From Perca fluviatilis (taxonomy: Eukaryota; Chordata; Actinopteri; Perciformes; Percidae): a stretch of 64,000 nt of DNA. Position numbers and translations under genes: made by a program. The notes under the pieces were generated by a model. The model had not been told where the DNA came from and did not search any database. It was given only the letters and a program-made list of their open reading frames with translations. Location of the stretch: NCBI RefSeq assembly GCF_010015445.1, contig NC_053120.1:13197097-13261096 (forward strand), written 5' to 3'. Shown piece by piece: positions 23,279 to 62,666 of the stretch. Position 1 is the first letter of the stretch. Each line of letters starts with the position of its first letter.

Positions 23279-24903
23279 GTCTAATCCTATAGGTTTTCAG
23301 ACTGTCTTGCCAATCTAAACGAGATTCTTCCAGTTTTACTTTCAAGTTTTCGCGAGGTTTGTTTTAATTTGCGAGTTTGGGAGTTATACCAAGGTGCTAG
23401 TGCTTCATCATCTTCTTTTTGAGGGGAGCAACAGAGTCTAAAGTTGTTCGTAGGCAGGCCGTAGCACCGTCTACAAAATTATCAATTTGGGAGGGACTAA
23501 AGTTAACATAAAGGTCCTCTGTTATATTAAAGCATAGTAAGAATTCGAAAGTTATTAAAAAATGGTCCGATAATAAAGGATTCTGCGGAAATACTATGTA
23601 AGTGAGTGGCCTTATGCACACTCTGACTAAAACCAATTGAATCTAGTAGTGAGTTGAAAGCAATACTAAGGCTATTGCTGTCAACGTCCACATGGATATT
23701 AAAATCACCTACAATAAGTACTTTGTCTGATTTAAGGACTACACATGATAAAAACTCAGAGAATTCAGATAAAAATTCAGAATATGGACCTGGAGCTTGG
23801 TAAACAACGAACATACTTGGCTGTAATGTTTTCCATGTTGGATGTTGAAGATTAAGAACAAGGCCTTCAAACGAGTTATAATTTAGTTTAGGTTTAGGAT
23901 TAATTAACAGGCTCGGCCTGAGCCTCTAGGAATTTGAGTATTATTATGACTGGGAGGAGTGGCTTCATTTAGACTAACATATTCTTCATGGTACAGCCAT
24001 GTTTCTGTAAGACAGAATAGATGAATTTGATTGTCTGATATCAAATCATTTACTAGTACTGCTTTAGAAGACAGATATCTGATATTTAATAGTCCACATC
24101 TAATTTTCCTATTCTGTTCTATCATTGCACTGGTAGTTTTAATTCCAATTAGGTTTTTAAGTATAGCCCCTCTTTTGTTTACCTTTGATTTAACTGATCT
24201 GAGTCGGGGGACAGACACCTCGGTTATGGGATTATAACAATAATAGCAATAATAAAATCATTGATTAAAAATGATTTTCCTGCCAAAGACCGGATGTTTA
24301 GTAGGGCTATTGTTAGTGTATTAAAAGAATTATCTGTCTTGTTTTTTGGGACAGGCTGTGGCTGACGGGGAATGAATGCTAAATTGACTATGTTTGCAGT
24401 TAATTGCTTCATATTACTTAGGGGATTCATCACTTTGTATGGTCTATGTTGATTATAACTGGAATGATAGAGCTGGTCAGTGGGCTAGCAGAGTTATTTG
24501 TAGAGGAAGAAGAGCTTAAGGGAGAGTGTGTAATGGTAGTAGTAGTACTATGTTACACTGTAGAAAACATTTTCAGATCCATCCACAAGTGCCAAAGTGC
24601 CATTTGAATCAATACCTGGGGGGCATGAATCTGTGATATTTTCTACAGAATGTCAATGCCTCAGTGTGGTCGTTTGTTGTCAGAGAGCAGCCTGGCTCCA
24701 TGTTGGTTTGGGTGGAGACCATCATGCTTCAGCAGGCTGGGCCGCTCCCAGAACAAGTCAAAGTTGTTGACATAGAGAATGCTTAAGGAAGCGCAGTGGC
24801 GTTTCAGCCAGGTGTGGAGACTGAACAGTCTGGACCATCTCTCAGCACCCTTTCTGTAGGTAGGGAGAGGCCCAGAAATGACGGTCCATTTTTCTGTGCC
24901 CAT

Positions 24904-25118
24904 CAGGATGGTGATGATGTTATACTGTATACTTAACAGTATTTTTTTTTTATATTTCTTACTGTCCTTTCTGTTTTTATTCTTTATATGTTAAGTGAGT
25001 GTTGTACTTTGAGAGCAAAGATTAACCAGAGTCAAATTCCTTGTTTTTTTACGCAAACCTGGCCAATAAAGCTGATTCTGATTCTGATTCTGATTCTGAT
25101 TCTGATTCTGATTCTGAT
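24904..25118 (+). mobile_element. LINE 3' end with (TGATTC)n tail
   Basis: The sequence ends gccaataaagctgattctga and then a tandem run of gattct units to 25118. This is the characteristic 3' terminus of a fish non-LTR element that ends in short tandem repeats instead of poly(A). Only a 5'-truncated fragment is present, in the opposite orientation to the adjoining L2 element. Confidence 0.65.
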
Positions 25119-25239
25119 TAGCTGTGGCTGTCTCGTTAACTCCAGAGCGGCTGTGTTTTGGGTCAGTTTATTGTGTCATAAGTGTGCACATGACCCCAAT
25201 TGAGCTCCAGTTGTGTTGCAACACGCAGGCAAACCTCCA

Positions 25240-25510
25240 TAAGAGAAACAGGAGGACCAAGGGAAGGACAAGTTGCTAGATCCAAACTCAAAACCTATTT
25301 GTTTGGAATGGCTTTTAATACGTAGTAGTGGTGTGACAATTTCTCTCTCCTCCTCCTGTTTCTATGTAACCTTTTCTGATTTTACTGTTTTCTATGTTTC
25401 ATTCTTTTTATTGTATGATATGTTGTTTTATCCTTAGTTCCTGATGTAAAGCACTCTGGATACCTGCTGGTTGCTGTAAAGTGCTATATAAATAAATGTT
25501 GATGTTGAAG
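25240..25510 (+). mobile_element. L2-type LINE 3' fragment, plus strand
   Basis: A short coding remnant reads S-R-S-K-L-K-T-Y-L-F-G-M-A-F, the usual end of L2-like ORF2. It is followed by tgtaaagcactctggatacc and the terminal ctatataaataaatgttgatgttga. This is a second, 5'-truncated insertion head to tail with the previous fragment. Confidence 0.7.
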
Positions 25511-25528
25511 TAAAAAAAATAGTAAAGT

Positions 25529-26234
25529 ACTGTAGGGCTGCAACTAATGATTCATTTCAATATCAATTCTTAATTGTTTTTTTTAATAAGTCAAGGCCTA
25601 TATAATTTAGTCTATAAAATGTCAGAAATTAGTTTTAAAGTGTTCATATTGTGCTTTTTGGCTTTTTCCCTTTCCTTCATTGTGTTATATATTTTTGTGT
25701 GCACATTATAGTTTTACAAAGTGAAAAAGCCCAAAGTCCACCCCAAAGGGACTTACCATCTCCAACAGAAAACACTGTTCACAAACTGCTCCAAAAATGC
25801 GTCACTTTGTAACACGTTATAATGCTCGCCTAGCTGCTAGCATGTCACTCCCTCATACTCTGCAACTGACAAGCTAGCAGTACTTACTGCACATGTGCGA
25901 CTCCCAACAAAGATGGTACAGAAGTGCGATGCCTCACTCTGTAGCTAAAACAGAGAACTCAACACACAGGGTGAAAAGAGGAGCTGCAGCAATGTGCAGT
26001 ACAACAAATATATGGTGTTTTCTGAAAATTAAACCATGTAAACCTATTCTGGTACAACCTCTAAATACAAGTATGAACCTGAAAATGAGATTAATATGAG
26101 CACTTTAAAAAAAAAAAAAGAAGAGAAACCTAAAACAAACAGTTAATGTTTGCCATTCTTGCTTGATGAATAAATTAAAGATGAATCCATTATACACTTT
26201 GTAGTTGTATTTCTTTAGATTTTACTGATTAATT

Positions 26235-26272
<38 letters not shown>

Positions 26273-26280
26273 CTAATCTT
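25529..26280. mobile_element. Composite MITE: outer repeat interrupted by an inner hairpin-ended MITE
   Basis: The outer repeat begins tagggctgcaactaatgatt and runs to gtctataaaatgtcagaaat, the start of a very common teleost MITE. At 25633 it is broken by a 478-bp insert (25633-26110) that starts ttttaaagtgttcatatt and ends aatatgagcactttaaaa, inverted ends with one mismatch in 18. After the insert an AT-rich remnant leads into (ATCA)n at about 26229-26271. No coding capacity. Confidence 0.6.
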
Positions 26281-27729
26281 TTCAAGAAAGTGCATAAAGA
26301 TACAGTATAAAGATAAAAGGGATAAATGAGAGAAAAGGCAAAACGTATGTATGGGTATCATACACTTCTAAATGACATACATTTTACACTTCTAAATCCT
26401 TCTGTCAGTAGAAGTGGACACAGTTTTAATGTTTTTTTCCCCATATGGTGGTTTGGGCACATACCACCTTGACTCACTCTCTGTTTTTCCTCTCTGCTTC
26501 TCTGACACTTTCTCCATCTGTCTCTTCTCTCTCAGGACTGATGTTTGGCAGGTGCTGTGTCTCATGTGCAGGTCTGCAATTGGAAATCTTTTTCTTTTCT
26601 TAATTCAATAAACAGCCACTGAGCAGTGGAAAAGTACCATTGCCACCATTTGTCCTTTCTTTAGACAAAATGATTGTCCTAAAATCAGTTGAGCAGAAGA
26701 AAACTCAAAATTAAGCAGTGTAAGGCGAACGTAATCAATGTTTTATAATAACAATGTATCAAATGACAATGTGAAATCTGTCGCTTGTGGTGAAGAACCT
26801 ACAGAGAATGATCTGCAGCTTCTCTCAGCTTTTTGTTCTATGGTTGAGGGGTCCAAACTGCTATATTTTATATCGGCTGCATTAACCAGAACTCTGGAGA
26901 AGCGCGGGGTCAGCTTGTATTTCAGCAGGCATAGCTTTCAAGGAGATATGATACAGCTGTGCTCTTGAAAAGATGTCACGCTCAAACTTTGTCAGCACAC
27001 ACTATTGCTTACATAATGACGAAGTTAATGCATGACATAAACAGGCCCTTAGACTGAAAATCATAGTGATTATTTCTTTCTTAAATGAAAAAGAAGTAAG
27101 AGACGACAACAGGCAGAGGTGTTTGTTTGGTACAGTATACTTTCATGTTTTCCTCTGAACACTCATTCCCTGTGGCTGCTGAATTTCTCAGTAACAAGGA
27201 TATTTATAGTGTGACCCAGGGCACGATACCAATAGAAATAAGGATGTTCAGTATCAAATATGAATAAATGCTCATATTTTAGCTATGAATGGGATACACA
27301 ATGAGAAAAAACAGCAATCACAAGCCTGTTTTCACATGTTCCATTAGGAGAATTCAAGGGAATCGTCACATAAGGAAATATTCCAGTAAAGATTAACTGA
27401 AAATCTCTACAATAACAGAGCCGGTTTTGAGTCAGCATATGCGCTGTCACAACAAATCCAGCCAACCTACAGTAAGGATTTGTGCAACTTAAATTTCGAA
27501 GGAAACCTTGTTGCAATCACTAAATGATAAGGGCAGGAGGGTGAGGTCAAACGTTTATTTTCCTTAATACTAGGTTTTGGCATTGCACCCTGGCATAGAA
27601 AGTTAGATTAATGTACTGTACATGCTGTGCTACACTTTACGTATTGTATCAAGAGTGGAATTAATGTACAAAAAGTCTTAAAATCTCTTATTAGAAGATT
27701 TGTGTTTACGTATATCAAATATGTTCACA
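26281..27729. other. Intergenic, no gene recognised
   Basis: AT-rich sequence with short frames only. A fragment of the 13540/57090 repeat family is recognisable near 26760-26830. Confidence 0.45.
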
Positions 27730-27870
27730 AGTCATTTTTTGGAAGTCCAAGTCGAGTCTCAAGTCTTTGAGCTTGAGTCCAAATCAAGTCTTAAGTCTCT
27801 GAGGGGCAAGTTCAAGTCAAGTCTCAAGTCTTTTGCCACGAGTCCAAGTCAAGTCTCAAGTCTCTGGCCA
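27730..27870. repeat. Minisatellite of aagtcaagtctcaagtct units
   Basis: Four to five imperfect units of the form gtccaagtcaagtctcaagtct with variable spacers, a common tandem repeat in teleosts. Not coding. Confidence 0.7.
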
Positions 27871-28439
27871 TCTGATCTGTCCCTAACACTGTATTGTTAA
27901 ATCTTATGAATTCAAAGCATGTCCTGTAACTACCATCCATACAGTACAGTATCAAAATCAGTTGTAAACAATAAGCAGTTTGAACTCAATGTAATGCCAT
28001 TTATTTTCTAAGTGTTAGTACGCTCAGTGAAACTGAGTCCATTACGAGGGAGATGCGACTCAGAGGAGAGGTTGGTGAGGCTAGCGTCTCAAACTGCAGT
28101 TGCCCTGCATACTTTGGCCTTTCCCCCTCTCTGGTCTCTTCCATGCCGTCCTCCCGGAGAAAAATAAGCACTAGGAGGATGACCTGCTTTAGCATCAGCA
28201 GACCAGAAAACTTCCTTTACTCCACTGCATATGCTATAGTATCTGTACTGTAAGTGGTGAGGAAAAAGAAAGCTATTTTCATGTCAATAGTACAGTTTTT
28301 TTAGAAGATATATATTTCGGATATCAAGGTACAGATTTCAGACTGGAAGGACAAGATTGGATTTGAATAGATTTGCAACAAAAGTTGAATACTGTGAGAT
28401 TTTAACAAAATAGATCAACATTTTGAGACATGTTTATTC

Positions 28440-28610
28440 GCTTGATTGCAGAAAGTTAGATGAGAAGATTAATACTACTCTCACTTTTACATAATAAATA
28501 TGAAGCTACCAATATGAACCCAGGAGACTGTAAACTCAGCTTAGCATTAAGACTGAAAAAGAGTAACAGGCTGGCTCTGTCCAAAGGTAAAAATAGAAAA
28601 TTCACCTTGT
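28440..28610 (+). repeat. Interspersed repeat (gttagatgagaagattaata family)
   Basis: Opens with gttagatgagaagattaata and continues through tatgaagctaccaatatgaa, cagcttagcattaagactga and ctggctctgtccaaaggtaa, the order seen in a common fish repeat that carries these phrases. The sequence after 28600 departs from the family. Confidence 0.55.
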
Positions 28611-28760
28611 TCCCTATAAAACCAGTTCCTTTGTCTGCTGAGGTAATTCCTGTAGAGCATGCTCTCTCTATCAATGGCCCTTCATCTAACCTTATTTCAG
28701 TGATGAAAGAGATTGAGTCTGTATTAGGGGCTGCTGGCATCACAGCAGAATAAATAAAAG

Positions 28761-30808
<2,048 letters not shown>

Positions 30809-30929
30809 TACTACTATACTTGTGAGGGCATTGTATTTCATTAATTCCCTGGAAGCTTGCCCTAACTTTAACCATAACTGCTCCGTGCCTAACCTTAACC
30901 TAACCTCAGCCTGGTCGTATTTCCAACCT

Positions 30930-31235
30930 GTGCAGCATAATGGCTTAGTGGTCAGCACTGTTGCCACCCAGCCAGAAGATCATGGGTCTAAATCTGGCAT
31001 CCATCTGTGTCCTTTGAATGCTTTCTGCCTGGGTTTCCCCCAGATGCTTCAGTCTTCTCTTACAGTCCAAAAGCATGCAGGTTAGATGAATTGGAAACTA
31101 CAAAATTGTCCATAAGTGTTAAATAAAGTAGAGTGTCATCGTCCATCTGTATACATTAGGCCTGTTATGGCCTGGCAACCTTTCCAGAGTGTCCCCTGCT
31201 TCTCAGCCACTATGCAATGTGTAAATTGGATGGAT
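30930..31235 (+). mobile_element. Diverged tRNA-derived SINE
   Basis: A degraded relative of the SINE at 22950. It has gcttagtggtcagcactgtt in the head, a mutated B-box region (gggtctaaatctgg), then ctgcctgggtttcccccaga and agtccaaaagcatgcaggtt. It ends near gtaaattggatgga. Many differences indicate an old copy. Confidence 0.6.
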
Positions 31236-33394
31236 ACTTCTTCAACCTAAAATCAAGTCTAGCCCTAAAATAAATGGTTAACCATGTGGGGACACAAGTT
31301 TTGGAGTATGGAGTATCCAATGACAGCATACCAATAAAGCAGAAAGTATAACCAAAGGTGTGGGATTGTAAATTTACACCTCAACTTAATTAGGATTCAC
31401 ACCTACGGACAGCCCAGCCGTTAGCTTGTCATCGTAATATTCACTAAGGGGCCATCCACACGGAAACGTTTTTTTTTTTATTCTGACAATCACTGTTGCT
31501 AACACACTAGTACATGACACTTCTCTTACCTAAGGCCACAAATCTAATCTGTCTAACAGCCAGGGATTCACTGGTGTGGTTACATTTAATCTAATTATTT
31601 ATCACATATGTTATCACACAGTGACCACTTGTGCAGACCCCAGTTCTGGGTACACGCATGCAGCTATTGACAAAACAAGCAGCCAGATGTGTTGGGAACA
31701 TTATACTGAGCCTTTCTGTATTGATCTGTGGGAGAAGAAAGAGAGCTGGTAGCCTACACCATGCAAAACATTTAGACTAACAGTAGTAAACAAGCATTTG
31801 TAAAAGTAATGATTATTTCTTGTGAAAATAAATATGCTTTGGTCAGTTTGTAGTGCTGCATACTTTGAAAGTACAACCATTGATTTTGTAATAGAGTTGT
31901 TATTTTTTACTCTTAAGAAATTGATTTTAAAAGTCTGAGCAAGCTTCATCTAGTTTATGAATCCAATGCTGTTCACAGAGTCAACACCACAAATAAATAT
32001 TAAGCCTGTGGGAAAACAATGATAAGCAATTGAGCATTACCCTATTCATACTCATTTCTAAATGTCTACATTGACTCTCATCATACAGACAATAACAGGT
32101 ATTATCTGTTTTCCATTGACATGATTAATCTAAAATGCAATGTTCTCTCACCTCTGTTTACTGTATGTATGGCTATATGCGAGAAATATATGGACACCAG
32201 GCAGCATTACAGTAATAAAGCAAGTTCTTTGTTTTCAACTGGTGTGCCACAGAAATTAAAAGTTTTGGGAAAGTATATATGTGACACAAATTTCAGGCCA
32301 CATAAGTAATTTACTATTCACTCTTCTATGTGGAGTTGCCTACTTGCATACTTTCCATTCAAATAACAAAGATTACTGACTGGACTGCCTGTTTGCATTT
32401 GGAAAAGTAGGTTGACCTACAGTAGGTGTGCCCAAGGATCCACATCTGAATGAAGACTTTTTTCCAGGACTAAAACAGTGGGCTTTTTAGGAGCATTTTT
32501 AAAAAAAGAAAGAAAGAAGTTGACTGTCAACAGAAGCCTGCAGATCACTACCCCACTAGACTGTTTGCACCTGTGTACCCATTTTACTGCAGTCTGTTGA
32601 CTACTCTTTCATAGGAAAATAAATAGAAATATTTGTATAACTGACATGTGGAACATCTGTGAGGCTGAAGTGACTAATGTAATTCTGTAGAATTCTGCTT
32701 CTTTTTTTTGGATGAAGAGATACAGAAAGCAGAAGGGAGTAATCAGAGGAAGACAGAGACCTTGGGGAGCTTAAAGCATCTTTGTGTTGCCAGCAGTCTA
32801 CAGCTGATGGCAACTCCCAATACCATTGTAAACTGAAAAATAAGTAAACAGCACATTTTTATTTTTTGAAACATAATTCTTTAGGAACATGTATTATTTA
32901 ACAAAATACACTATGTCAAATTTCGAAGTATTGTTGGGAATCCTGGAAAATAGTGCACAATGACCTGTTTAGCTCTGTCTGATGCCATGGGAATGATAAC
33001 CTAAAATAAATATGAAGGAAAATAGATAGGGTTCTCTCGTGAAGAAAGGACGGCTGAAATGTGGTGACATTTTGAACCGTGCAGATGAAATCACACCTCC
33101 CACTTAGCAGCTGAATACCAACCTCAGATTCATGAGAACAGCTGCAAACTCACATATTTATTTTTATTTTAAATGCTACTTGGGAATCATAAATCAATAA
33201 AGACGGGAAGTTGCTAGTCCATAGAGATATTTGGCATACGTACAGCGCTACATTGCTTGCTGCTCCCTTGGTGACAGCCGACAATAAAGCCAGCTAAAGG
33301 TGGGATGTTCTTGAGATACGACAAAAACTGAAGAAAAAAACAAACAAATACATATTGTTTTATACATTTAAATTGCCTGTAGGTTTTAATCTGT
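31236..33394. other. Intergenic, no gene recognised
   Basis: AT-rich sequence with no exon that could be assigned to LEPROT or any other gene. A short piece at about 31450-31475 (gccatccacacggaaacg) resembles a repeat end. Confidence 0.45.
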
Positions 33395-33531
33395 GTTTTA
33401 TCATTGCCCTGTGTTAGCCCTGTAATAAACTGGCACTAGTGTATACACTTGCCCAGTGTGCTGGGATAAGCTCCACCACTCTGTGACCATGCTTAACAGA
33501 CAGTGGATGGATGGATGGATGGATGGATGGG
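33395..33531 (+). mobile_element. SINE 3' tail with (GGAT)n
   Basis: Carries gccctgtaataaactggcac and gctgggataagctccaccac and ends in (ggat)n to 33531, the 3' part of the same SINE-like family as at 30930. The 5' head is missing. Confidence 0.6.
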
Positions 33532-34099
33532 GAAATACAATTACGTAGTTAAGTATTCATTATGCAGTAGAATTTATATTGTTGCTGTTACATAGGCAAA
33601 GCTGAATTTAAATTCTGTGGTTGGTCAGTGCTGAGCAACAGCAGTTTTCTACACTGCTTAGTATTTAATCCATCACAATGCATCATAGTTACAAGAAAAT
33701 AATAAGATTTAGCCGATATGTAGAATGTTAATCTGCAAAATAACCAGCTATAGACGTTGGATAAATGTAGCCTGATGGACTACAAGTACCACATTTCCTT
33801 CTGAAATGTAGGCAAGTGGAGCACAGAAGGCTATTGAAACACTTAAGTGAAGTACAGGCTCTTTAAAATTGTACTGAAGTAGGCTATAGTACTTGAGTAG
33901 ATGTAGGCCTACGTTATGTGCGACCTCCACGTGTTGCTTTTGTTTTTATCCCAAACAAATGATTGTTCCATGAAGCCTATAACTGTGTTAATCCTAGGTG
34001 TTAGGATTTCCGGATGTGTTCCTGAACGCATCACGGTGGGCAGGACGCAGTTGTGTCTGTCGGAGCCTCTGAGCCTCTCCCTCCTCTCCATGCTCTCTC

Positions 34100-34354
34100 A
34101 CCTCCAGTGTTCAGGCTCACTTCTTTACGCCGGGCGGCTCAGCGACCAGCTGGAAAAAGCAACGGCGCCTGCGTGAGAGAAGTGTTCCTGTTCTGTTTGG
34201 GAAAGTCCTCATTATTGTTGTTGGTCTTTAGATTCAGAAATGGACGGTGAACTCTGACAGAAGCGCACACATCTTCTTCACTGAGGATTTTGGACGAACT
34301 CACCTGCCCGAACAAAAACTGGACACGAAACCAGAAGAAACTTCCAGGAGCGAT
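34100..34354 (+). promoter_or_regulatory. LEPR: Putative LEPR promoter and non-coding first exon
   Basis: A locally GC- and CpG-richer stretch (gccgggcggctcagcgacc) interrupts AT-rich sequence. It ends in a good donor, ggagcgat|gtaagg, with GT at 34355. The next exon (35111) starts in frame-neutral untranslated sequence. No TATA box is evident; an ETS-like ttccgg is at 34008-34013. A short upstream frame, ATG GAC GGT GAA CTC TGA, lies at 34240-34257. The transcription start is unknown, so the left edge is approximate. Confidence 0.5.
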
Positions 34355-35110
34355 GTAAGGACACACTCTCAGTATTACTCATTCTCACTTTAACGCTTCT
34401 AACCACTTAGGATGTTTTTGTGGTCAGGCTGCCAACCGTTCTCGTGACCGGTTCTCTTTAACACCGAGTCGTTGAATTACTCACCCACGTGCTGTCAAGT
34501 TGAATGTTATGTTTTTACTTCGGATGTAGGCCACTTTGTGGTTTTTCCTGTCATTTTTCTGTCATTTTATTTATTTTTATTGTTTGGTCTTCTTTGAAAC
34601 AGTTTTACTCTTGTGAAGCAATTTGTGACTTTGTTCTATAAAAGGTGCTATGTTAAATAGCCTAAACTTATTACTGCATAGCATAGACTGTAAAATAAAT
34701 AAATAATGAACGTAGGCTATCACTGATTAGATAGTAAACTATTGATTGCTTTCATCCGCTCTGCCTCTGAGTCCTGCTTTTTGAGTCCACGTTTCTGTGC
34801 ACAGCTGTTATAGAAGGGTAGAGAAGGAGATTGGGAGGTGCTCCTGTCAGTGAGAGATCTGCCTCTGAAATAGGAAGTGTCTGAGAAAGTCTTTTAATGC
34901 CGCCTCCAGAAAATTGCCTTTATAATTCGTCTGGTTCTACCCTTGCCAAGAATTTTAAGTATTTTTCATTTAAATCCTGTTCCTAATCTTTTACCCGTAT
35001 TTATTCCAATAACAGCACGGGTCTTCAGTCCTGCAGAATTGAGTTGGATTGCTTCAAATCCCTGAAAACCTTCTCTCTCTTTCTTTCTTTTTCTTTCTCT
35101 CTCTCTACAG

Positions 35111-35154
35111 TGAGATTCACCACAGCCAAAGCCCAGCAAGGCCATTCTCATGCT

Positions 35155-35168
<14 letters not shown>
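35111..35168 (+). CDS. LEPR: LEPR exon with start codon
   Basis: Acceptor ctctctctacag ends at 35110 and donor aagat|gtaagt starts at 35169. Translation from ATG 35155-35157 gives M-T-T-K and two bases of the next Met codon. A minimal upstream frame, ATG CTA TGA, at 35150-35158 overlaps the start so that its stop TGA and the ATG share bases (ATGA). The second Met (residue 5) is an alternative start that would also leave a good signal peptide. Confidence 0.8.
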
Positions 35169-60233
<25,065 letters not shown>

Positions 60234-60490
60234 CTCTACACAGACTGCATTAAAATAAAATATGCACCTTTTTACATCCGTCATGTCATCGACTGCGTCA
60301 TGATTCAGCATTTACCAAAGCAGATTTGCATGCAGCGGATGTTCCTTCAGACACAGTGAGGTGTGGAGCTAAAAAAAAACAACAGAAAACTACCTTGACT
60401 AATGTGTGATTGCAAATTGACATTCATCAATGCTGCTATTGTGTTCTCTGTGAGAAAAGACGTCAAGGGTGCACCAGCCTCAGCTATGAC

Positions 60491-60574
<84 letters not shown>

Positions 60575-61465
60575 ATGGGACTTTGAAATCCAGATTCTAC
60601 TGTGCCACATTGCTCCTCTGCACTCGTTTCCTGATGCAGGACTACCTGCTGAGGAAAATGAACTTTTTTAATGGAGTTTAGGCTAGTGGAATTCTGTACA
60701 GTTCTCACAGAGAACAGCAGACCGACTGTAAGCAGTACACTGGTAATCAGGAAGAGAGTAATGGAGGTTGTAGTCATCTTTTGGCTTTAAACATCCTATA
60801 CATACAGCATATTTCACAGGTGGTTCTACATTAGATGTTGTATGTGTGCATATAGTAAATTTACTCATCTGCTGCTTCTGTAATGTGACGTGACTTTCAT
60901 TCTCTAATGCTGAATTATTTCAACTACATTTTTAGTGAAACATGTAAGAGGTTCAAAGAGAATAAAGAAACGCTCAGAAAGTGAAAGAGAATAATAACCC
61001 ATAACCTGGACAGTTTCGGTTTCCTTAAAAGCACATAAGACTGTGAAGTGAAGGCAAACCTTGGATGTCACTTTAAAGCTACTGTTGTGACTAAATGAAA
61101 TGCAGGTTAACAATAAAAAACAGATGTAGTCTGTGAGTAATTGCAGGTGATTTTTGGTCACATAATTTACTGTACTTGTAATCAGGCTGTGCAACAACAT
61201 CTGCATGCATTAACTCACCCCACCAACCAAAAGAATGTCTTTTTGTACTTTGTGCTGTAATGTATTTGAGAAATGTGATCTCTATTTTTTCTGTTTGGCC
61301 AATAACACCTGCTGTCTGGTGTTAATAAAAGACAAAAGAATGTACCTTTGAAACCAGAGGAGGACAGAAATGATAAGTAATGAAAATATCGGTTGACATT
61401 AAATATTATTGTATATTGAGATATGTTGTCTATTTTTCATGGTTGAAATAAAGTGTTTATCGTGA
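60234..61465 (+). other. LEPR: LEPR 3' untranslated region
   Basis: AATAAA hexamers lie at 60254-60259 (only about 20 bases after the stop) and again near 60961, 61323 and 61447. The last is followed by a GT-rich stretch (gagtttgtctggtttgtgt) suited to cleavage near 61465. Several polyA sites are likely. The region also contains the TTTC repeat. Confidence 0.6.
60491..60573. repeat. (CTTT)n microsatellite in LEPR 3' UTR
   Basis: About 20 uninterrupted CTTT units, starting about 257 bases after the LEPR stop. Confidence 0.97.
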
Positions 61466-62344
61466 GTTTGTCTGGTTTGTGTAACAAAGATCGGAACGAT
61501 CAATGTACTGTTCAAAATGTGTGCAAAAGAGAATACTTCAGGCACTCATGCGTAGAGGAGCACAGGTGCAGGAACATTTGTCAGTTAAGGTGGTAGGCTG
61601 GGGTTTGCCATCAGACGGGGGGCGGCTTGTTTGTGCGATAGACTAGTACAGACTCTGTACTGCAGAGAAGGGAGACTGGCGTTGGTCACGGATTGGAATG
61701 AAAGGGAGAAAACAGGACAGAGTAACAAGGCAGATATCGCTCATATGTACTATTGTTTTTTTTTTTTTTTTTTTACGACGTAGTTAAGGTGGCAGGGGTG
61801 TCTTGTTTAGGCAGCCGCCTTAGCTGCAAAGTGCTGCGGGAAACCCTGGCGGTATTTAAAAAAAAAAACTAACTAAATTGCATGGAAAAATGACAGTAAG
61901 TGAATGATTAATAGTAGCAGAGTCAGCATGTCTATGTTAACAGTGTACACCAGACTGATATGATTTAGTAATGCAACTTAGTGTTCATCTGTATTAAAAC
62001 AGAAATGTAATATAGCCTAAATAAATAAAGAAACACAGCAGTGTAATATGATAAATTATGATGTATAGGGTCTGGATATGAAATGAGTATAGAGTGAAAG
62101 GTAGTGGTATATTACGTACATGCATTGTGTTTTACTAGTTGCGAAAAGTTATGAAACTATTTTAACACCATGCTTTGTCTCCCACCTTTTGTCGCAGTTA
62201 CCCAATATAGATCGCACTCCTGAAAGAATGTACAAAAAGGGTCACACCTTTATTGTTTGAAACCCTTCTGAAGACCTGTCGAATATGGTCTTTTTATTCT
62301 TTTTATTTCTTATATTTTTATTCTTTTATTCGGCTTCTCATCAA

Positions 62345-62376
62345 AGCTCCAAATACTCATATGAGTATTTGGAGCT
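62345..62376. repeat. Perfect 32-bp palindrome
   Basis: agctccaaatactcat (62345-62360) is followed directly by its exact inverse complement (62361-62376), with no loop. Function unknown. Confidence 0.9.
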
Positions 62377-62666
62377 CACATTTTAAAATGTCAAACCTTT
62401 TTCTTCAAGAGCATTAGCGTTTCAGTGCAAATCAAAATTTGCCCACTGAGCACATCCCTATCTAATTCTTAATATGCTTTGGATTATGTAGTCGGTGTAG
62501 CTATACCATCACAAAACCTTAAAATAAATAAATTACACATTGAATAATTAGATGAATAGTACATAAAAGCATGCACATGCTGATCAGATGTGCATATCAC
62601 TCTCTTAAACTGCAGTAATATGCTGTAACCTTGTGGCTGCAAAAAGCAAATACATCCAAATAGCGC

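Larger units (their letters stand above)
20161..24903 (-). mobile_element. Degenerate L2-type LINE retrotransposon, minus strand
   Basis: Decayed fragments lie in order from right to left. 24903-24661: ORF1 esterase-like piece with SGPLPT and DGLHPNQHG. 24433-24224 and 24218-23904: endonuclease N-terminus (LLNIRSLAGK, LLNIRYLSSK, CLTETWL). 23814-23397: endonuclease middle (LIVGDFNIHVD). 22337-22140: reverse-transcriptase start (PLLKKPTFDPEILDNYRPIS). 21960-21553: reverse-transcriptase core with GVPQGSVLGP and an altered catalytic box YADE in place of YADD. 21595-21371: GVILDQD region. The last part, 21370-20161, holds the C-terminal coding remnant and 3' UTR. Stops and frameshifts separate the pieces, so it is inactive. 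It is interrupted by a hAT MITE and a SINE. Clade call rests on the PLLKKP...NYRPIS phrase. Confidence 0.8.

Noticed and set aside
60347..60777. Frames with KKERKKER or LSFFLSFF repeats
   Set aside because: Translation of the CTTT microsatellite in the LEPR 3' UTR.
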